DNA from: Lentinula raphanica
Lineage: Eukaryota; Basidiomycota; Agaricomycetes; Agaricales; Omphalotaceae
Direction of reading: 5' to 3'
DNA: 57,440 bases
Assembly (NCBI GenBank): GCA_027919835.1
Contig: JANVFP010000063.1
Location: forward strand, 1 to 57,440
The notes under the pieces are model-generated. The model saw only the letters and a list, made by a program, of their open reading frames with translations. It did not search any database and was not told the origin of the DNA. Positions 56,772 to 57,440 of the stretch are shown here, piece after piece. Made by a program: the position numbers and the translations under genes. Numbering within the stretch: position 1 is the first letter of the stretch; each line of letters opens with the position of its first letter.

Positions 56772-57440
56772 TCAAGGGACAGTACTGAAAATAAAGTCCT
56801 CCACTTCCTCAGGTTCATCTTCCTCATCCTGTACCATAGATTCTAACTGCTCAGGCGACAGATCTATCAGATCATGTATATTTCCGGCAGTTCAATTGTT
56901 CGTAACGAGCATGATGCGGGATCACATGGAAAGCACCCACTTTGTCTTTCAGTACAGTGCCATCCATTTCCGCTATGATATATGCGCCTCCTCGGGTCCT
57001 CCGGATGACAACCATAGGTCCACGATATCGAAGGTACATTTTCCGATCCAAATTCTTCTCGATGGCGGTGTTCCGTACTTGTACTAAGGTACCCGGCTTG
57101 AAATCCCAGTCCTTAATGGTGTACTTGTACTTTTCCTCAAAAACTCTCGCTTCTCGACGTTTGTCTCTCGATCCGTGATTTCATGTTCTCAACGAAGGAA
57201 CGGTGTTTGGAAAGAGCCTGAGCCCGGAAGCCCAGTAGCTCTTCCCGCGATAGTATTCGATTTGGTGGATTGACCAAATATGTAATTCAACAATATCGAA
57301 AGTAGCAGAGGTTCCGTACCGGTAGCTACGAAGTATGGCGAACAGCCTAAACTCTCCGTGCAGTAATACGATCAGCCCAAAGTATTGGTTTCAAGAAGTA
57401 GTACCATTTTGACAGATCTCCCGCACACACTTTCGCAAGT
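56772..57440 (-). pseudogene. Ty3/gypsy integrase C-terminal part, frameshifted, runs off the right edge
   Basis: Reading leftward: ILSREELLGFRAQALSKHRS (frame 1), then EARVFEEKYKYTIKDWDFKP, RYRGPMVVIRRTRGGAYIIA and KVGAFHVIPHHARYEQL. After one more shift comes an acidic tail, NIHDLIDLSPEQLESMVQDE to STVP, stop at 56772. This is the typical C-terminal region of fungal gypsy integrases (DWDFKPG...RNT...RYRGPMVV...GGAYIIAE). At least three single-base frame changes (near 57340, 57165 and 56890) show decay. Reverse transcriptase, RNase H and the integrase catalytic core would lie beyond the right edge. It shares strand with the truncated LTR at 46.6-47.2 kb, so the two could be parts of one element. 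Confidence 0.85.

Larger units (their letters stand above)
32313..56873. repeat. dispersed micro-palindrome GATC-N5-GATC (about 39 perfect copies)
   Basis: Start positions in the left arm: 32313, 32536, 32596, 32912, 33237, 33583, 33796, 35713, 36220, 36342, 36634, 36716, 36983. Right arm: 41850, 42219, 42338, 44757, 44969, 45315, 45639, 45938, 45998, 46221. Truncated LTR: 46556, 46855, 47138. Elsewhere: 47271, 47324, 50845, 50863, 51169, 51435, 51807, 52109, 52360, 56025, 56577, 56690, 56861. The commonest full form is TGATCTGCTAGATCA. None was seen in the AT-rich core or in the 52.6-55.8 kb element. Confidence 0.9.

Overview
The window looks like nuclear DNA of a mushroom-forming basidiomycete (Agaricomycetes). 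Genes are broken by many 41-65 nt GT..AG introns. Host genes include a kinetochore Spc7/KNL1 protein and the sterol C-22 desaturase ERG5. The transposons are of basidiomycete type: a Helitron protein with DUF6570 and Helitron_like_N regions, pogo, Ty3/gypsy and Ty1/copia. No rRNA, tRNA or CRISPR array was recognised.

Left part (1-30 kb) is mostly host genes with small repeats between them. In order: a nonsense-mutated Helitron protein running off the left edge (-); a four-exon gene for a 72-residue hydrophilic protein (-); Spc7 (-); a repeat island with a 306-bp repeat in two inverted copies and a 287-bp MITE; a secreted orphan protein (+); two single-pass membrane protein paralogues (-) with a decayed third copy between them; ERG5 (+); a second cytochrome P450 (-) with an unusual I-helix; an acetyl-CoA transporter of the SLC33/Acatn family (+); and a DUF262 (GmrSD/ParB-like) protein (-). 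Short repeats follow at 29.3-29.9 kb.

Right part (30-57.4 kb) is a nest of mobile elements. A pogo transposase with one in-frame stop is cut off at 32280 by an LTR. From that LTR's first base (32281) to 46265 runs a giant inverted duplication of about 14 kb. Each arm is LTR, gag, protease and an AT-rich foldback core, and the arms meet at a 53-nt spacer (39264-39316). There is no reverse transcriptase or integrase inside it. Next come a wedge of copia 3' end, a truncated third LTR copy with its polypurine tract, and two multi-exon accessory genes (47.6-50.5 and 51.2-56.4 kb) on the + strand. These are antisense to a decayed Ty3/gypsy integrase at the right edge. The second accessory gene is split by a 3,167-bp foldback transposon (52611-55777) with a perfect 8-bp target duplication. 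The middle of that element is homologous to the core of the giant palindrome.

The most striking unexplained signal is a micro-palindrome, GATC-N5-GATC, typically TGATCTGCTAGATCA. It occurs about 39 times between 32.3 and 56.9 kb, against about 0.4 expected by chance. It lies in LTRs, gag-pro coding sequence, untranslated regions and introns of the accessory genes, and is absent from the foldback elements. A second theme is in-frame TGA at probable arginine (CGA) codons in three transposon ORFs, as expected from C-to-T mutation of methylated CpG.
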